Below, one piece after another: positions 9,018 through 18,362 of a DNA stretch of 41,233 nt. Within the stretch, counting starts at the first letter, position 1, and each line of letters begins with the position of its first letter. The stretch lies in assembly GCA_018970165.1 (NCBI GenBank), contig JAGWWZ010000020.1, forward strand, positions 1 to 41,233. The letters are read 5' to 3'. This DNA comes from Planctomycetota bacterium (lineage in GTDB: Bacteria > Planctomycetota > Planctomycetia > Pirellulales > Pirellulaceae). The translations under genes and the position numbers were made by a program. The notes beneath the pieces are model-generated. The model was not told the origin of the DNA, searched no databases, and was given only the letters and a program-made list of their open reading frames with translations.

Positions 9018-10841
9018 TCACTTTCTCGCTGTGTCATCGCGGAAACTTACGACCCTTTCAGGGTCGTCTACTCGCCTCAATTCGTATTGCGGACCTAGTA
9101 TGGGGTCGTTGTATACCAGAGTCGCTCGGTATTGCGCATGCAGCGCCGCGTGAATAGCCTGAGGCTTCTGCGGACCACAAACCGTCGAAAAACTCGTAAC
9201 CAATAGAGCCTCATCGGCATCCCAGATACGGTCTATCACCACTCGATACTTTAGTTCCAGTGCACGGTCAATGTGATCGGTTATATGTTTCGCGTGTTCC
9301 TGAGGCGTATGACTGGGATTGCGGACGGCATCGTTGATCAGGTAGAGGGGCGCGGCCAAACTTTCCTCATGACGTGGCGGTTCGTCAAGCGTGGGGGGGA
9401 AGGTTTGTGGCTGCTTCCACTCCACGAACCGCCACGTAATATAGCCATCGAATCCATGACTGACGAACACCGTGTCCTTCAGGTCGAACTTCTCCTTTAC
9501 CCGGACCAGTGCCTGAATATTCTGCGTATCGAGGCCGCGGTGCGGCCAGAACTCGTTCACGTTGTAAGCGAGAGGGAGCAGACTTGCACAGAGAAACGCT
9601 GCTGCTCTATACCGGCTTCTTAGAGGCTCTGACCCTAACACGAGCGCACCGAATAGAGCCCAACCAGAGGCTAGCCATGCCATCACATTGATCTGCATCT
9701 GCGGATCTTGCGGTTGGGTGTAGAGGTTCATCACCTGACCGCAGAACAATGTGCCCCCCAGACTGGAGAAGGCGACACGGTACCGCGCGTCCTTTCTGTT
9801 GCGCCAGACCTGCACGACGAACGCGACCGCCAGCAGACCGATGACCGCAAGACCAACGGAGAGTTGGAGATTCTGGTATGAGTTCAGTTGACCGCCGTGA
9901 AGATTGTGCCCACCGAGCAGCGACTGAGCAACACCAGCCCGGAGGAATGCGATCTTCTCGATGCGGAATCCGCCCCAACCGCTGCCAATTCCCTTCCCGG
10001 TCCAAACGATAGTACGGAAACAATCCGTAAACGTAGCGGGCATGCCAGGCTGTCCGCGAGCAATGAGTGCGGTGCATGCAACGGTCAGGAACACAGACCC
10101 GAGGAAGACGCCTGCCCACTTCAGTCGTTGGGTCCAGCGCCCCGGCAACATCAGGCATGCTAGGGTCAGGGCTGGCAATGTCGGGAACAACACGCGCCAC
10201 TCAAACAGCCAGGAGATCGTAAACAGAATGCCCACGCTGGCAATGCGCAACCTCGATGGTCGGTCCCACGTGGCTACTGCCAGCGCCAGTGCGGCGGCCA
10301 GCCAAGCGTAGCTCGCCATGATGTCCTCGTTGATGATCGACAGCAGCAGGAAAAAGCCGCAGCCCATTTGGAACAGAGAGCCGCCCCAGGCTAGAAGGCG
10401 CGACCGTGTCAACGCGGCGATCAGGAAATGCGTGCATGCTAAGGCCATAGCCCCGTAGAAGGCGTTCAGGTATGCCATTCGCTTCCATACCGGTCCGAGC
10501 GATTCGGGAAGGAAGGTGCGGATGACGAATCCGTGCCCCGGGAAATAGAGCAAGTTTGATGGATCGAGGCTACGATCCGGTGCAAGCTCCACCCACTTGG
10601 CGACAGGCTCGCTCTTCCAAAGGCCGTTGGTTGTCTCCAAGTGCGCATTTTGTAAAAGCGAGATTAGGGTGGAGAAGACGGCCAAGCCGATGCCGAACAC
10701 TAATAAACAGTCAAGTAGTGCGGGAGTATCCACACGCAGCTTGGGCTGTGAAGAAGCCTCTTCGGTCACCTGCGTCGTGTTGCCAACGAGTCGCATAAGT
10801 AAGGGCATCGAGAACCTTGAGAGGTTTCGCTCGAGGGGCAT
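9018..10841 (-). CDS. Polytopic membrane protein, GT-C glycosyltransferase-like
   Basis: A 607-residue protein with about ten to twelve hydrophobic segments between residues ~45 and ~450 and a soluble C-terminal part of ~170 residues. I do not recognise a defined family. The long first outer loop (LDPSNLLYFPGHGF region), followed by regularly spaced helices, resembles GT-C sugar transferases that use polyprenyl-phosphate sugars, and its neighbour is exactly such a donor-making GT2 enzyme. ATG 10841 is chosen because AGGAAGGA sits just upstream; the longer frame begins at a GTG at 10904 with no good site. The classical acidic catalytic motif of the first loop is not clear, so the transferase role is an inference from topology and context. 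Confidence 0.62.
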   Translation of the reverse strand: MPLERNLSRFSMPLLMRLVGNTTQVTEEASSQPKLRVDTPALLDCLLVFGIGLAVFSTLISLLQNAHLETTNGLWKSEPVAKWVELAPDRSLDPSNLLYFPGHGFVIRTFLPESLGPVWKRMAYLNAFYGAMALACTHFLIAALTRSRLLAWGGSLFQMGCGFFLLLSIINEDIMASYAWLAAALALAVATWDRPSRLRIASVGILFTISWLFEWRVLFPTLPALTLACLMLPGRWTQRLKWAGVFLGSVFLTVACTALIARGQPGMPATFTDCFRTIVWTGKGIGSGWGGFRIEKIAFLRAGVAQSLLGGHNLHGGQLNSYQNLQLSVGLAVIGLLAVAFVVQVWRNRKDARYRVAFSSLGGTLFCGQVMNLYTQPQDPQMQINVMAWLASGWALFGALVLGSEPLRSRYRAAAFLCASLLPLAYNVNEFWPHRGLDTQNIQALVRVKEKFDLKDTVFVSHGFDGYITWRFVEWKQPQTFPPTLDEPPRHEESLAAPLYLINDAVRNPSHTPQEHAKHITDHIDRALELKYRVVIDRIWDADEALLVTSFSTVCGPQKPQAIHAALHAQYRATLVYNDPILGPQYELRRVDDPERVVSFRDDTARK

Positions 10842-10950
10842 GCTATTCCTTCCTTTCTTCTCGCGATTAAGGTCACCGGGAAAACCTTGTCTGAGCGAGC
10901 TCACATTTTCATGTTTCAGAACGGACCCCTCTTTACCTATTTCTTCTAAA

Positions 10951-11727
10951 CTACGTCAATACCGGTTTCGGCTTTAGGACCATCATGAGTGACGTTCCTG
11001 GTACGACAGACGGCAGAAGTCGGGATTCAAGTTCGAGCCATCGCGCCATCAAGCCGTGTACGGCAACCGCTGCGCCCGTCGGAGCGGCGATCGATGTTGC
11101 CCGCCCTCTCCCGATCCACTTGAGCATCAAAGCTGGCCAATACAGAGAACGAAAAAGATAGCTCTGCCGTCGAATCTCGAAACGTGCCGGATTGAAAAGC
11201 TCGCACGCATTTTCGAAATCATAGCGTTTGTAATGACCGTAGTGCTCGTCATAGTTCGACCAGAGTTCTTGACGAGCGGGGACTGTCACAATGATCGTAT
11301 GGACCTTCTCAAAAGCATCCACCAAGCCGTCAAGAAAACTGCTTGGCGACGGCAAGTGTTCCAAGACGTCAAGCAAAAGAAGAACGCCGACGTTCCGGCG
11401 TGTTTCCTGGGGAAGCGAAACGGCATCCGTATCGAAATGAAGGTGGGGAGCGATTCGCGTCGAGATCGGATTCGCACGCCCGAGTTCACAGCCGAGAACT
11501 TCCATTCCTCGTTCATAGAGATAGTCGAGCGTGATACCACGGCCACAGCCAACATCGACAACCAGAGACGGCTTCGCAAAGGAAACGGCTTCTTGGATGG
11601 TGCGATGGATCGTTCGATTACGAGCTACAGTCCAGTAATGGCGCTCGATCCCATCCGGATAGGGATCGGAAAAGCCTTGTTCACTAAAGGCGGTTGGATG
11701 ATGAAGGTCGTGAGCGGAAGTGACCAT
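10951..11727 (-). CDS. Class I SAM-dependent methyltransferase
   Basis: A 258-residue Rossmann-fold methyltransferase. Motif I is LVVDVGCGRG (residues 55-64), the acidic end of strand 2 is GCELG, and LLLDVLEHLPSP matches the motif IV/post-IV region of the Methyltransf_11/23 group. Beyond residue ~150 comes YDEHYGHYKRYDFENACELF, a block often seen in methyltransferases of glycan loci. The start has AAGGA 7 bp upstream, and the gene follows another methyltransferase by only 10 bp, so the two are very likely translated from one message. The methyl acceptor is unknown; a sugar or lipid-linked glycan is inferred from the locus. Confidence 0.85.
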   Translation of the reverse strand: MVTSAHDLHHPTAFSEQGFSDPYPDGIERHYWTVARNRTIHRTIQEAVSFAKPSLVVDVGCGRGITLDYLYERGMEVLGCELGRANPISTRIAPHLHFDTDAVSLPQETRRNVGVLLLLDVLEHLPSPSSFLDGLVDAFEKVHTIIVTVPARQELWSNYDEHYGHYKRYDFENACELFNPARFEIRRQSYLFRSLYWPALMLKWIGRGRATSIAAPTGAAVAVHGLMARWLELESRLLPSVVPGTSLMMVLKPKPVLT

Positions 11728-11737
11728 GCTTTGTCCT

Positions 11738-12559
11738 TCAGGCTTTCTCTCCCCACATCACCATATTCCAGGCGAGGCGGCGAACGCCGGGCGTGCGGGT
11801 CAAAAGTCCATCAAAGGCAGCGAACGGTTTCCACCACCACAGCGTGCTTTCGCTTTCCTTCAAGATGCGCTTCCAATAGCGATCTTGGTTGGGATGCAGT
11901 CGATCGATCAAGTAATACTTCAGAAAAAGAGTCAAGGATGAGATCCAGAACTCTCGATGCTGAACCTTCTTAAAGTACTTGCCAGCTGTTTTTAGATCAT
12001 CGAAAGTCAATGGAGATTCGTCTTCGGTACGGACCTGTGTGGCCATCTTGCGATAGACGTTGATAATCGGGTTGTAAGCCAACGGGTCCCATGTAAAGAA
12101 CTTGCCGCCTGGCCGCAACACTCGTTGCATCTCTGAAAAGAATTGTTCTTTATCGGTCACGTGATGCACCGTGTTGGCGGAAAAGACAATATCGTACGAG
12201 GCATCCGGAACGCTCAATCGCTCTCCGGCCGAAACAACGCCATGAAGGGACACACCGTGATGTTTCCCCAGGCGAAGAGCAAAGTCGACCATGCCCGGTG
12301 AGATGTCCATCGTGGTCACTTCCGCCCCTTTCAAGGCGAAGTAGACCGAGGTTTCCCCAAGCCCGGCTCCAATGTCGAGCAATTTCTTACCTCGCAAATC
12401 CCCCATCTGTTCAAGGCAGAAGCGATTCTCGAATGCAGTCGGAGCTTCGAATGCCTCGCGCATGGCTACGTCCTCAACACGCGTACTACTGGCCCAGGCA
12501 TCGTGGAAATCTACTTCTTTGCCGTGGATGTGTTCGTTGGCGATATTGACGGTACTCAT
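11738..12559 (-). CDS. Class I SAM-dependent methyltransferase (Methyltransf_11 type)
   Basis: A 273-residue enzyme. Motif I is LLDIGAGLGETSVYFALKG (from residue 60), followed by VTTMDISPGMV for the SAM ribose contact and FSANTVHHVTD and VLRPGGKFF for motifs IV-VI. The C-terminal third is rich in aromatic residues (YYLIDRLHPNQDRYWK, STLWWWKPF) and may form the acceptor lid or a membrane-facing surface. The start is supported by AAAGG 8 bp upstream. It is the first gene of a tight methyltransferase pair. The acceptor is not evident from sequence; ubiquinone-type substrates are possible in principle but the glycan context argues for a sugar. Confidence 0.87.
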   Translation of the reverse strand: MSTVNIANEHIHGKEVDFHDAWASSTRVEDVAMREAFEAPTAFENRFCLEQMGDLRGKKLLDIGAGLGETSVYFALKGAEVTTMDISPGMVDFALRLGKHHGVSLHGVVSAGERLSVPDASYDIVFSANTVHHVTDKEQFFSEMQRVLRPGGKFFTWDPLAYNPIINVYRKMATQVRTEDESPLTFDDLKTAGKYFKKVQHREFWISSLTLFLKYYLIDRLHPNQDRYWKRILKESESTLWWWKPFAAFDGLLTRTPGVRRLAWNMVMWGEKA

Positions 12560-12712
12560 GTGGACGCCTTTGTTCCCCGATGCTAGGTGTTGGATGTAAC
12601 TATCCCAATAAAAATCGTTGACGAAGTCAATATCGCATTAAGACGCAAGCCACTTGGCTAGTGTGGCCATCTTCCCTATGGAAGTCGAAGAGGGGATCTC
12701 GCAAAAGTGCTG

Positions 12713-13759
12713 CTATTTCCCTCCATCAATTTGGCGGTAAAACCATGGCGAGTCTTTTTCGAATTCCTCAATGTACTTCGCATAACCACCAGCCAGCTTT
12801 TTCGGAGCGGCTTGCCGAAGAAGTTCGGACATCCCTTCATCGATTCCAATCAATGGACTTAATGAATCACGGTTATGCAGAAGGATCTCGGCAGCGCTGT
12901 CAGGCTGCCCGAATAACGAGAACAAGGCAGCCAACTTGAGCAGTTTCTTCGGAGATCTCATTCCGGAGGTTGCGAACTCGGGTGCAGCTAAATCTCGTAA
13001 ATACAGAGCATCTCCTTGAAAGGGTCTACCGGTCCGACTTTGGGCAGGAAAATCATAAATGTAAGGGCAAGGAAGCGCAGCCATCGAGTAACGCCGGAGC
13101 GACAAGTCGAACAGTTCGAAGCCGGCTTTCCGCATCATACGATCGACGTTGTGGAACGTATTCACGTTGGGCTCCTCGGAGCCAAAAAAATTGACTTCAA
13201 TTCCAACGCCGATGACTTTTCTAGATTCCAGGATCGGCTGGATCGAACGCAAGATGAGTAGATCCGCTCCATCGACATCGATTTTGATGAAATCAATGTC
13301 ATCGATCGAGTTTTCCTCAACAAATTCCGGAAGAATGATCGGCTTCTTTGGATTAGCCAACTGCGTCTGCTGCCACAAGTTGAGCCTAAGCTTTTCTTCA
13401 TCCGTTGCACCCTTCATCGCGGCCGAACGAATTTCCAAGGTCTTGCAAACACTGAGGCGATTCCAGGGTGATCGGTCCCAATACGAACCAGTCTCCATCA
13501 ACTCGGAACCCGGGCAATCCGATGGGACACCGACAAATCCTGCAACAAATTTCACATGTCGATTTTCTTCTTGTTCATTCAGTCTTCGAATGTCGGCAAG
13601 GTTGGGATCAAATCCAAAGGCGCGCAATGCCCCTCCGAAATTTCTCCAACCGGAATCGAGACCTCCACTGCATCCCACATCGAAAACAGTGAAGAAGTCT
13701 GGAGCAAGTGATTTTGCTGCAATCTTCGGAAATGATGCATCGGATACCATACCTTCCAT
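12713..13759 (-). CDS. FkbM-like methyltransferase
   Basis: A 348-residue protein with an FkbM-type core. The SAM motif is FDVGCSGGLDSGW (about 26-38) followed by AFGFDPN; DDIDFIKIDVDGADLLILR is the signature strand of FkbM enzymes. The glycine pattern in motif I (VGCSGG) is less regular than the usual VGAN-G. A C-terminal tail of about 85 residues after RPFQGDALYLRDLA is helical and of unknown role; it mentions no recognised domain. AGGAG 8 bp upstream supports the start. The gene lies 86 bp after the giant fusion protein, which itself carries two FkbM domains. FkbM enzymes are O-methyltransferases; the sugar acceptor here is inferred from the locus. Confidence 0.8.
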   Translation of the reverse strand: MEGMVSDASFPKIAAKSLAPDFFTVFDVGCSGGLDSGWRNFGGALRAFGFDPNLADIRRLNEQEENRHVKFVAGFVGVPSDCPGSELMETGSYWDRSPWNRLSVCKTLEIRSAAMKGATDEEKLRLNLWQQTQLANPKKPIILPEFVEENSIDDIDFIKIDVDGADLLILRSIQPILESRKVIGVGIEVNFFGSEEPNVNTFHNVDRMMRKAGFELFDLSLRRYSMAALPCPYIYDFPAQSRTGRPFQGDALYLRDLAAPEFATSGMRSPKKLLKLAALFSLFGQPDSAAEILLHNRDSLSPLIGIDEGMSELLRQAAPKKLAGGYAKYIEEFEKDSPWFYRQIDGGK

Positions 13760-13845
13760 CGAAACACTCCTCGGCGTAATTTATAGAATGAACTCTTTCG
13801 TTCCGGCAACAATCGCTGGAAAAATCGGGGTTACTCGCACCGGAG

Positions 13846-16800
13846 TTAGCATTCGTCCGCACACTGAGGCGATTTCTGAATGGTCCCATCATGCCCGCCA
13901 TCAATCTGTTCAATCAGACAGATCTTTTCGCGGGGGACTGCAACCACGTTGTCAGAGTAGCTTCCCTCTCGTGCAACCACCAACTTTCCAGTTACCGAAT
14001 CAAAATTGTAGATGCAATACTCACCTGACTCGATTAGTTCCGCGACATCGGAACAGGAGCTTCCTTGAAGTCGAAGGGATGCATCATTCATCTCCATCAG
14101 TAGAACCGGACGAAATCGCTTCAGAGTTTCGAGGGCGCCTCGCAGCACTCGCTCCTCTGCACCTTCGACATCGATTTTCATCAGATCGATACGATCCATC
14201 GTATGAGCGGCGAAATAGCAATCCAACGTGATGAGAGTTGCCGTTTGTGTTCCATCCTGGTTCACTTTGTGAGCGAAACCGCCAAGGGTGTTTTGCCCTT
14301 CGTGACCGTACTCGCAGAGCTTGAGGATGGCTTCACCATCTATGTCAGCGACTCCCTTGATTTCCACGGTAACATTTGTCGCTTCATTGAGTTCGAGATT
14401 CCGCAGCAATCGATCCGCTTCGCGTTGGCTTGGTTCAAAGGCAACAACTCGACCATCCTCGCCGACACGATCGGAAGCAAAGACGGAATAGAATCCTTCA
14501 TTGGCTCCGATATCGATGAAGTTCATTCCCTTCCGGAGAAAGGCATTCAGGAAGAAGAACTCATTAGGATCGATCACACCGGACACGTAAGTTGGTAAGC
14601 TCATATCGTTACCCAAATACAGGTGCAATCGAAGATGATCGTACCACTGGAACAAGAGGGGCTTCGTTAACTTCCGTTCCTGGAAAACGCTGAAGAGAAT
14701 TTGGCGGAAACAACTGGCGAGAGACCGGTCATCGGCATAGCTACCAAAAGACCAATGACTCTTACGTTGTATGACGCTTTTGGCTGCTTGGGATTGGGCG
14801 AGGGAAACCAAATGATCCGGGTGCATTCCGAGCAGCGTCTTCCTCAAGACTTGTTCGTCCTGAGGCGACTGAAGGGGGGATGCGTTGCATTCGTCTTGCG
14901 GCCAGGGGTCGAGCTGAAAGAAGAGGAGATTCTCCTCCTGGCCATGGGTTTGGGACTGCTCGGAAACGAGAGCGAACCCACGACTTGCCAGATACGCGAT
15001 GATCTCATGCTTAATTGCAGCGCCGATATAGAGTTGTTGTACTGTAGTCGTTACTTCCAACTTGATCTTTCGGACATCCTTAATTCGATCGCCGAGTGAT
15101 TTGACCACGGAAAAATCACCCCCTTGAGCATCGATTTTCAAAAAATCAACATGCTGGATGCCGAGCCAGTTCATGACATCATCGAGCCGCATCACGGGGA
15201 CCATGATCTGCGTAGCGCGCGATAGGACTTCACCGCCGATCCATTGTTGACGCGCCGATTCGTCCATGGGAAGTATTGAGCTGGCTGCGGAGAATGCGTT
15301 CAAATGGAACTCGGTTAATCCCGTCTGCTCCCCGATAGCGATCGGGAGAATCTGAAAGTTTTGGAGACGTTGAAACGTCTGACTCGCCAGTGCGATGTTC
15401 GGTTCGAAGGCGATGACTCGCAGGTTGGGATTCGCTTCTGCCTTGGCAAACGATGTCTCACCCAAATGGGCGCCGACATCCAACCAGGTACCACGATCCG
15501 TTACCGGCACAGCGCACTGGAGCAAACATGGATTCTCGCTCAATTGGCAGTTGGTCAATCGCGATTTCGCACCGACGAAAACAGCACGGTAGAGTTTTCT
15601 AGGTGACGGTGCGATCCAATTTTGCTCAAAGTCGTGATGGTTGGGTTGAGTTACCGTTTGGTAGGCAAACCCCATATGTCGCCGCAATTCACTCATCACC
15701 CAGGATCGGGTGGGTCGGCAACCCATACCGGTGAAGGCTTGGTTGACGACCGAGGCAGGTTCTGCTTCGGGATGGAGCTCCTCCTCGTCGCCGGGTGTGA
15801 CACACGTTTCGAGCAAGATCATTCCGTCGCAGATGGCGGCGAGTCTCCGCAGAGCATTCGAGGGATTGGTCAAATGGTCGAGGGTGCCGTAGCAGTACAC
15901 GACATCGAATCGTCCCAGGTGGGACAGGTCGGAATCGGCGTCCAGGTTTACCAACGCGGTCTTGCGGTGCGGATACCGCCGCTTCGCTTCGTCGAGATTC
16001 TCTGCCCTAGCCTCGGCAAGCAATACGTCGCATCCCTGGCTTTCGAAAAAGCAGGTATGCAAACCGATTCCACCTCCGACTTCGAGGACTCGTTTGTTCT
16101 TGAGATCCAGACCGAGGGAGGCCAGATGGCAGAGTCTCGCTTCATTGATCGCGAGGGCTTCGGGTGTGAGAAAGACGTCGAACGATGGCGGGCTTGGATG
16201 CTCGGCCGTGATTCTTTCGGAGTGCGTTTCGGGTGCCGATTCGGGGAAAGTTATCTCAGTGGGTTGATCGAGCACGCTTGTTGCCTCAATGGAGATCGGC
16301 AACACCTCGCTTCGCGTCTTCCCAGGAATCTTCATCCTCTCCAACTTCCGCTGCTTGACTCCGCTCGTGGCGTAGGACTCAACAGTAGAAGGATTCTGAA
16401 ATTCGGTGGATCGGTCGATGCGTCGAGTCTGAATGTTACGAACTTCGAAATCGTGGGATCCCGAGGTCCACATACGGATTTCTAAGCTGGAACTCTTCTC
16501 GCATTCGAAATCGATGTCTACTTTGCCATCAAACAATTCCTGTTGGCTCAGTCGGCGTTTGGCGATCACTTGATCTCCAAGAACCAATTTGATCTTTGCA
16601 TGACCTTTGAGTCGGTCTCTCAACTGGGTTGCGCGGAGGATCCGTTTGCATGCCAGTTCGAGTGACACCTGAAATTTGCCTCGGCTTATGGGCAAGTAAG
16701 GACCATACATGACCAGACCTGGCTTCCTGGCTGCGGTGGAGATTACTTTGTTCTGTTTCATTCCGGCTTCGCCGACGCGCATGAAATCCAGCCATGTCCC

Positions 16801-18306
16801 CTCTTGGCTAACCGCAGGTCGCTTCACGACAAAGCCCTGGCGGATCCGGGAACTGAACGGTGTTCTGGCAGTGTGCAAGCAATGGTTGGTAATCGATTCA
16901 AAGGCATTGTGGATGGCGTTCACGACGACGAATCGTCGGGGCAAATGACCCGCGTTCAAGTGATTTTGCTCGAACTCGACCAACTCCAAGAAAGAGTTTC
17001 GAATCGCCTCAAGTAGTTTCTCGGCTTTGTTGGGATCTTGATCTGCGGCGAAGGGGTTGTAGTCGAAGATCAAGGCGTCAACTTGACTATTGAGCTCTTC
17101 GAGGGAATCGACATGTTCACCGGCCAGTTTGGTCCCGAGAGTGTCGCAGTGGGGTTCGAAAACAAGAAGTCGGGATTCGTCATCAATTCTCGACCAGATT
17201 GTGGAGAACATTTCAAAGAGTTCAGGGTTACTGCCAACCCAACCAATAGATATGCGAGGGGGCGCGTTGACGAAGATATCTGCAAGGAATGGCAGAACAT
17301 GCGCGGCGCTGTAGGTGACCTTATCGTATGTTTCTCGCACGTAAGCGGAATATGTGGGAACGAGTTGCGGGGTGTGAATACATGCGCTGATACCAGCCAT
17401 GTAGGCACGATCACGCCCATGATTGAGGCTGATCTCTTCGACCTCTACATCAGCTAGACCCCAAGAATCGGCTTGTTCAGGAATGTACGGCGTAAGAACA
17501 TCATCAATAAATGTCTTAATATCGTTTTGGACACTGTCCTTGCGGTGCATGGGAGTGACTTGCCGCGTGTGGTCGCAATGATAGCCAAAGACATGGTCGA
17601 GCAGATCTTTCGTCTCGCCGTAGAAAAGATTGAGTCGTTTTGCAATATTGGAATCGACGTGCCATCCCAAGAGCATACCTTCGTGGAAAGCATGAATCTT
17701 AAAGAGGTCTTCGCGATCCATGAGTTGGAAATCCCCGGGAGCATCGAAGCGGATACACTCCGCCCCTGCAACGATCTCGTTGAGGTGTGCAACACGCGAC
17801 CATGTTCGGATTGCATCGATGGTTTGTTCGGGTTCGAGTCGATTGAAAGTTTCCCAAAACGTCTCTGGGATTTCGAAGCGAGGCAAGTGGTAGAGACCTC
17901 GCGGCAGATTATCGACATACATCGATAGCGATTGCTCGTGATGGGGTACAAAGATCATGTCGGTGTTGGTCGACAGAACCCAACGGTTGGCGGGATTCGA
18001 TCGTCGTACGGCGACGTTTCGCGCGATCGGCTCAAGGGCAATCAAGTGCGATTTTTCGCGAAATCGTTCGTGCATCCAAGGGCGAACGCGAAGAATACGC
18101 AATCGTTTCTTCGCATGATCGGTCAGCGTATCCTGGATGGCCTCGGGGAATGTTGGGAAGTCATCGGGACTGTTGTAGTCGACAAACAACAACTCATCAT
18201 CGTCGTGGGTCAACACCTGCGAAATGCAGTTGATGCTCAATGCAGCCCGCTTGTGAAGGTTGTAGCCGTAATTATCGTTCCTACCATACAGAATCACCGA
18301 GATCAT
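13846..18306 (-). CDS. Giant fusion: GT2-like glycosyltransferase + Rossmann-like segment + beta-sandwich + three methyltransferase domains
   Basis: A 1,486-residue protein. Residues 1-300 form a GT2-like domain starting MISVILYGRNDNYGYN with VLSTNTDMIFV as the likely metal/nucleotide-binding strand. Residues 350-500 look like a second alpha/beta fold (ISIGWVGSNPELFEMF, LLVFEPHCDT). Residues ~530-635 are beta-rich (MYGPYLPISRGKFQVSLEL, VDIDFECEKSSSLEIRMW), perhaps carbohydrate-binding. A low-complexity linker (~636-715) leads to a class I methyltransferase (~735-915; VLEVGGGIGLHTC, YCYGTLDHL), then FkbM domain 1 (~938-1135; WLDVGAHLGETSF, DFLKIDAQGGD) and FkbM domain 2 (~1210-1460; FIDIGANEGFYSVFA, DLMKIDVEGAEERVLRG). 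ATG 18306 is chosen because AGAGGA is 8 bp upstream; the longer frame runs into ugd. It probably builds and multiply methylates one glycan. No stop or frameshift interrupts it. Confidence 0.85.
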   Translation of the reverse strand: MISVILYGRNDNYGYNLHKRAALSINCISQVLTHDDDELLFVDYNSPDDFPTFPEAIQDTLTDHAKKRLRILRVRPWMHERFREKSHLIALEPIARNVAVRRSNPANRWVLSTNTDMIFVPHHEQSLSMYVDNLPRGLYHLPRFEIPETFWETFNRLEPEQTIDAIRTWSRVAHLNEIVAGAECIRFDAPGDFQLMDREDLFKIHAFHEGMLLGWHVDSNIAKRLNLFYGETKDLLDHVFGYHCDHTRQVTPMHRKDSVQNDIKTFIDDVLTPYIPEQADSWGLADVEVEEISLNHGRDRAYMAGISACIHTPQLVPTYSAYVRETYDKVTYSAAHVLPFLADIFVNAPPRISIGWVGSNPELFEMFSTIWSRIDDESRLLVFEPHCDTLGTKLAGEHVDSLEELNSQVDALIFDYNPFAADQDPNKAEKLLEAIRNSFLELVEFEQNHLNAGHLPRRFVVVNAIHNAFESITNHCLHTARTPFSSRIRQGFVVKRPAVSQEGTWLDFMRVGEAGMKQNKVISTAARKPGLVMYGPYLPISRGKFQVSLELACKRILRATQLRDRLKGHAKIKLVLGDQVIAKRRLSQQELFDGKVDIDFECEKSSSLEIRMWTSGSHDFEVRNIQTRRIDRSTEFQNPSTVESYATSGVKQRKLERMKIPGKTRSEVLPISIEATSVLDQPTEITFPESAPETHSERITAEHPSPPSFDVFLTPEALAINEARLCHLASLGLDLKNKRVLEVGGGIGLHTCFFESQGCDVLLAEARAENLDEAKRRYPHRKTALVNLDADSDLSHLGRFDVVYCYGTLDHLTNPSNALRRLAAICDGMILLETCVTPGDEEELHPEAEPASVVNQAFTGMGCRPTRSWVMSELRRHMGFAYQTVTQPNHHDFEQNWIAPSPRKLYRAVFVGAKSRLTNCQLSENPCLLQCAVPVTDRGTWLDVGAHLGETSFAKAEANPNLRVIAFEPNIALASQTFQRLQNFQILPIAIGEQTGLTEFHLNAFSAASSILPMDESARQQWIGGEVLSRATQIMVPVMRLDDVMNWLGIQHVDFLKIDAQGGDFSVVKSLGDRIKDVRKIKLEVTTTVQQLYIGAAIKHEIIAYLASRGFALVSEQSQTHGQEENLLFFQLDPWPQDECNASPLQSPQDEQVLRKTLLGMHPDHLVSLAQSQAAKSVIQRKSHWSFGSYADDRSLASCFRQILFSVFQERKLTKPLLFQWYDHLRLHLYLGNDMSLPTYVSGVIDPNEFFFLNAFLRKGMNFIDIGANEGFYSVFASDRVGEDGRVVAFEPSQREADRLLRNLELNEATNVTVEIKGVADIDGEAILKLCEYGHEGQNTLGGFAHKVNQDGTQTATLITLDCYFAAHTMDRIDLMKIDVEGAEERVLRGALETLKRFRPVLLMEMNDASLRLQGSSCSDVAELIESGEYCIYNFDSVTGKLVVAREGSYSDNVVAVPREKICLIEQIDGGHDGTIQKSPQCADEC

Positions 18307-18362
18307 GTGAAATTCCTCTATTTCCAAAGACCGCTTGGATAAGCTATCGGTTCGATGCGAAA

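Noticed and set aside
12602-12630. TTGACT/TGGGAT pair on the minus strand as a promoter for the 11738-12559 gene
   Set aside because: The -10 matches only three of six positions; the AGTCAA also forms a short 5-bp hairpin with nearby bases, so either role is weak.
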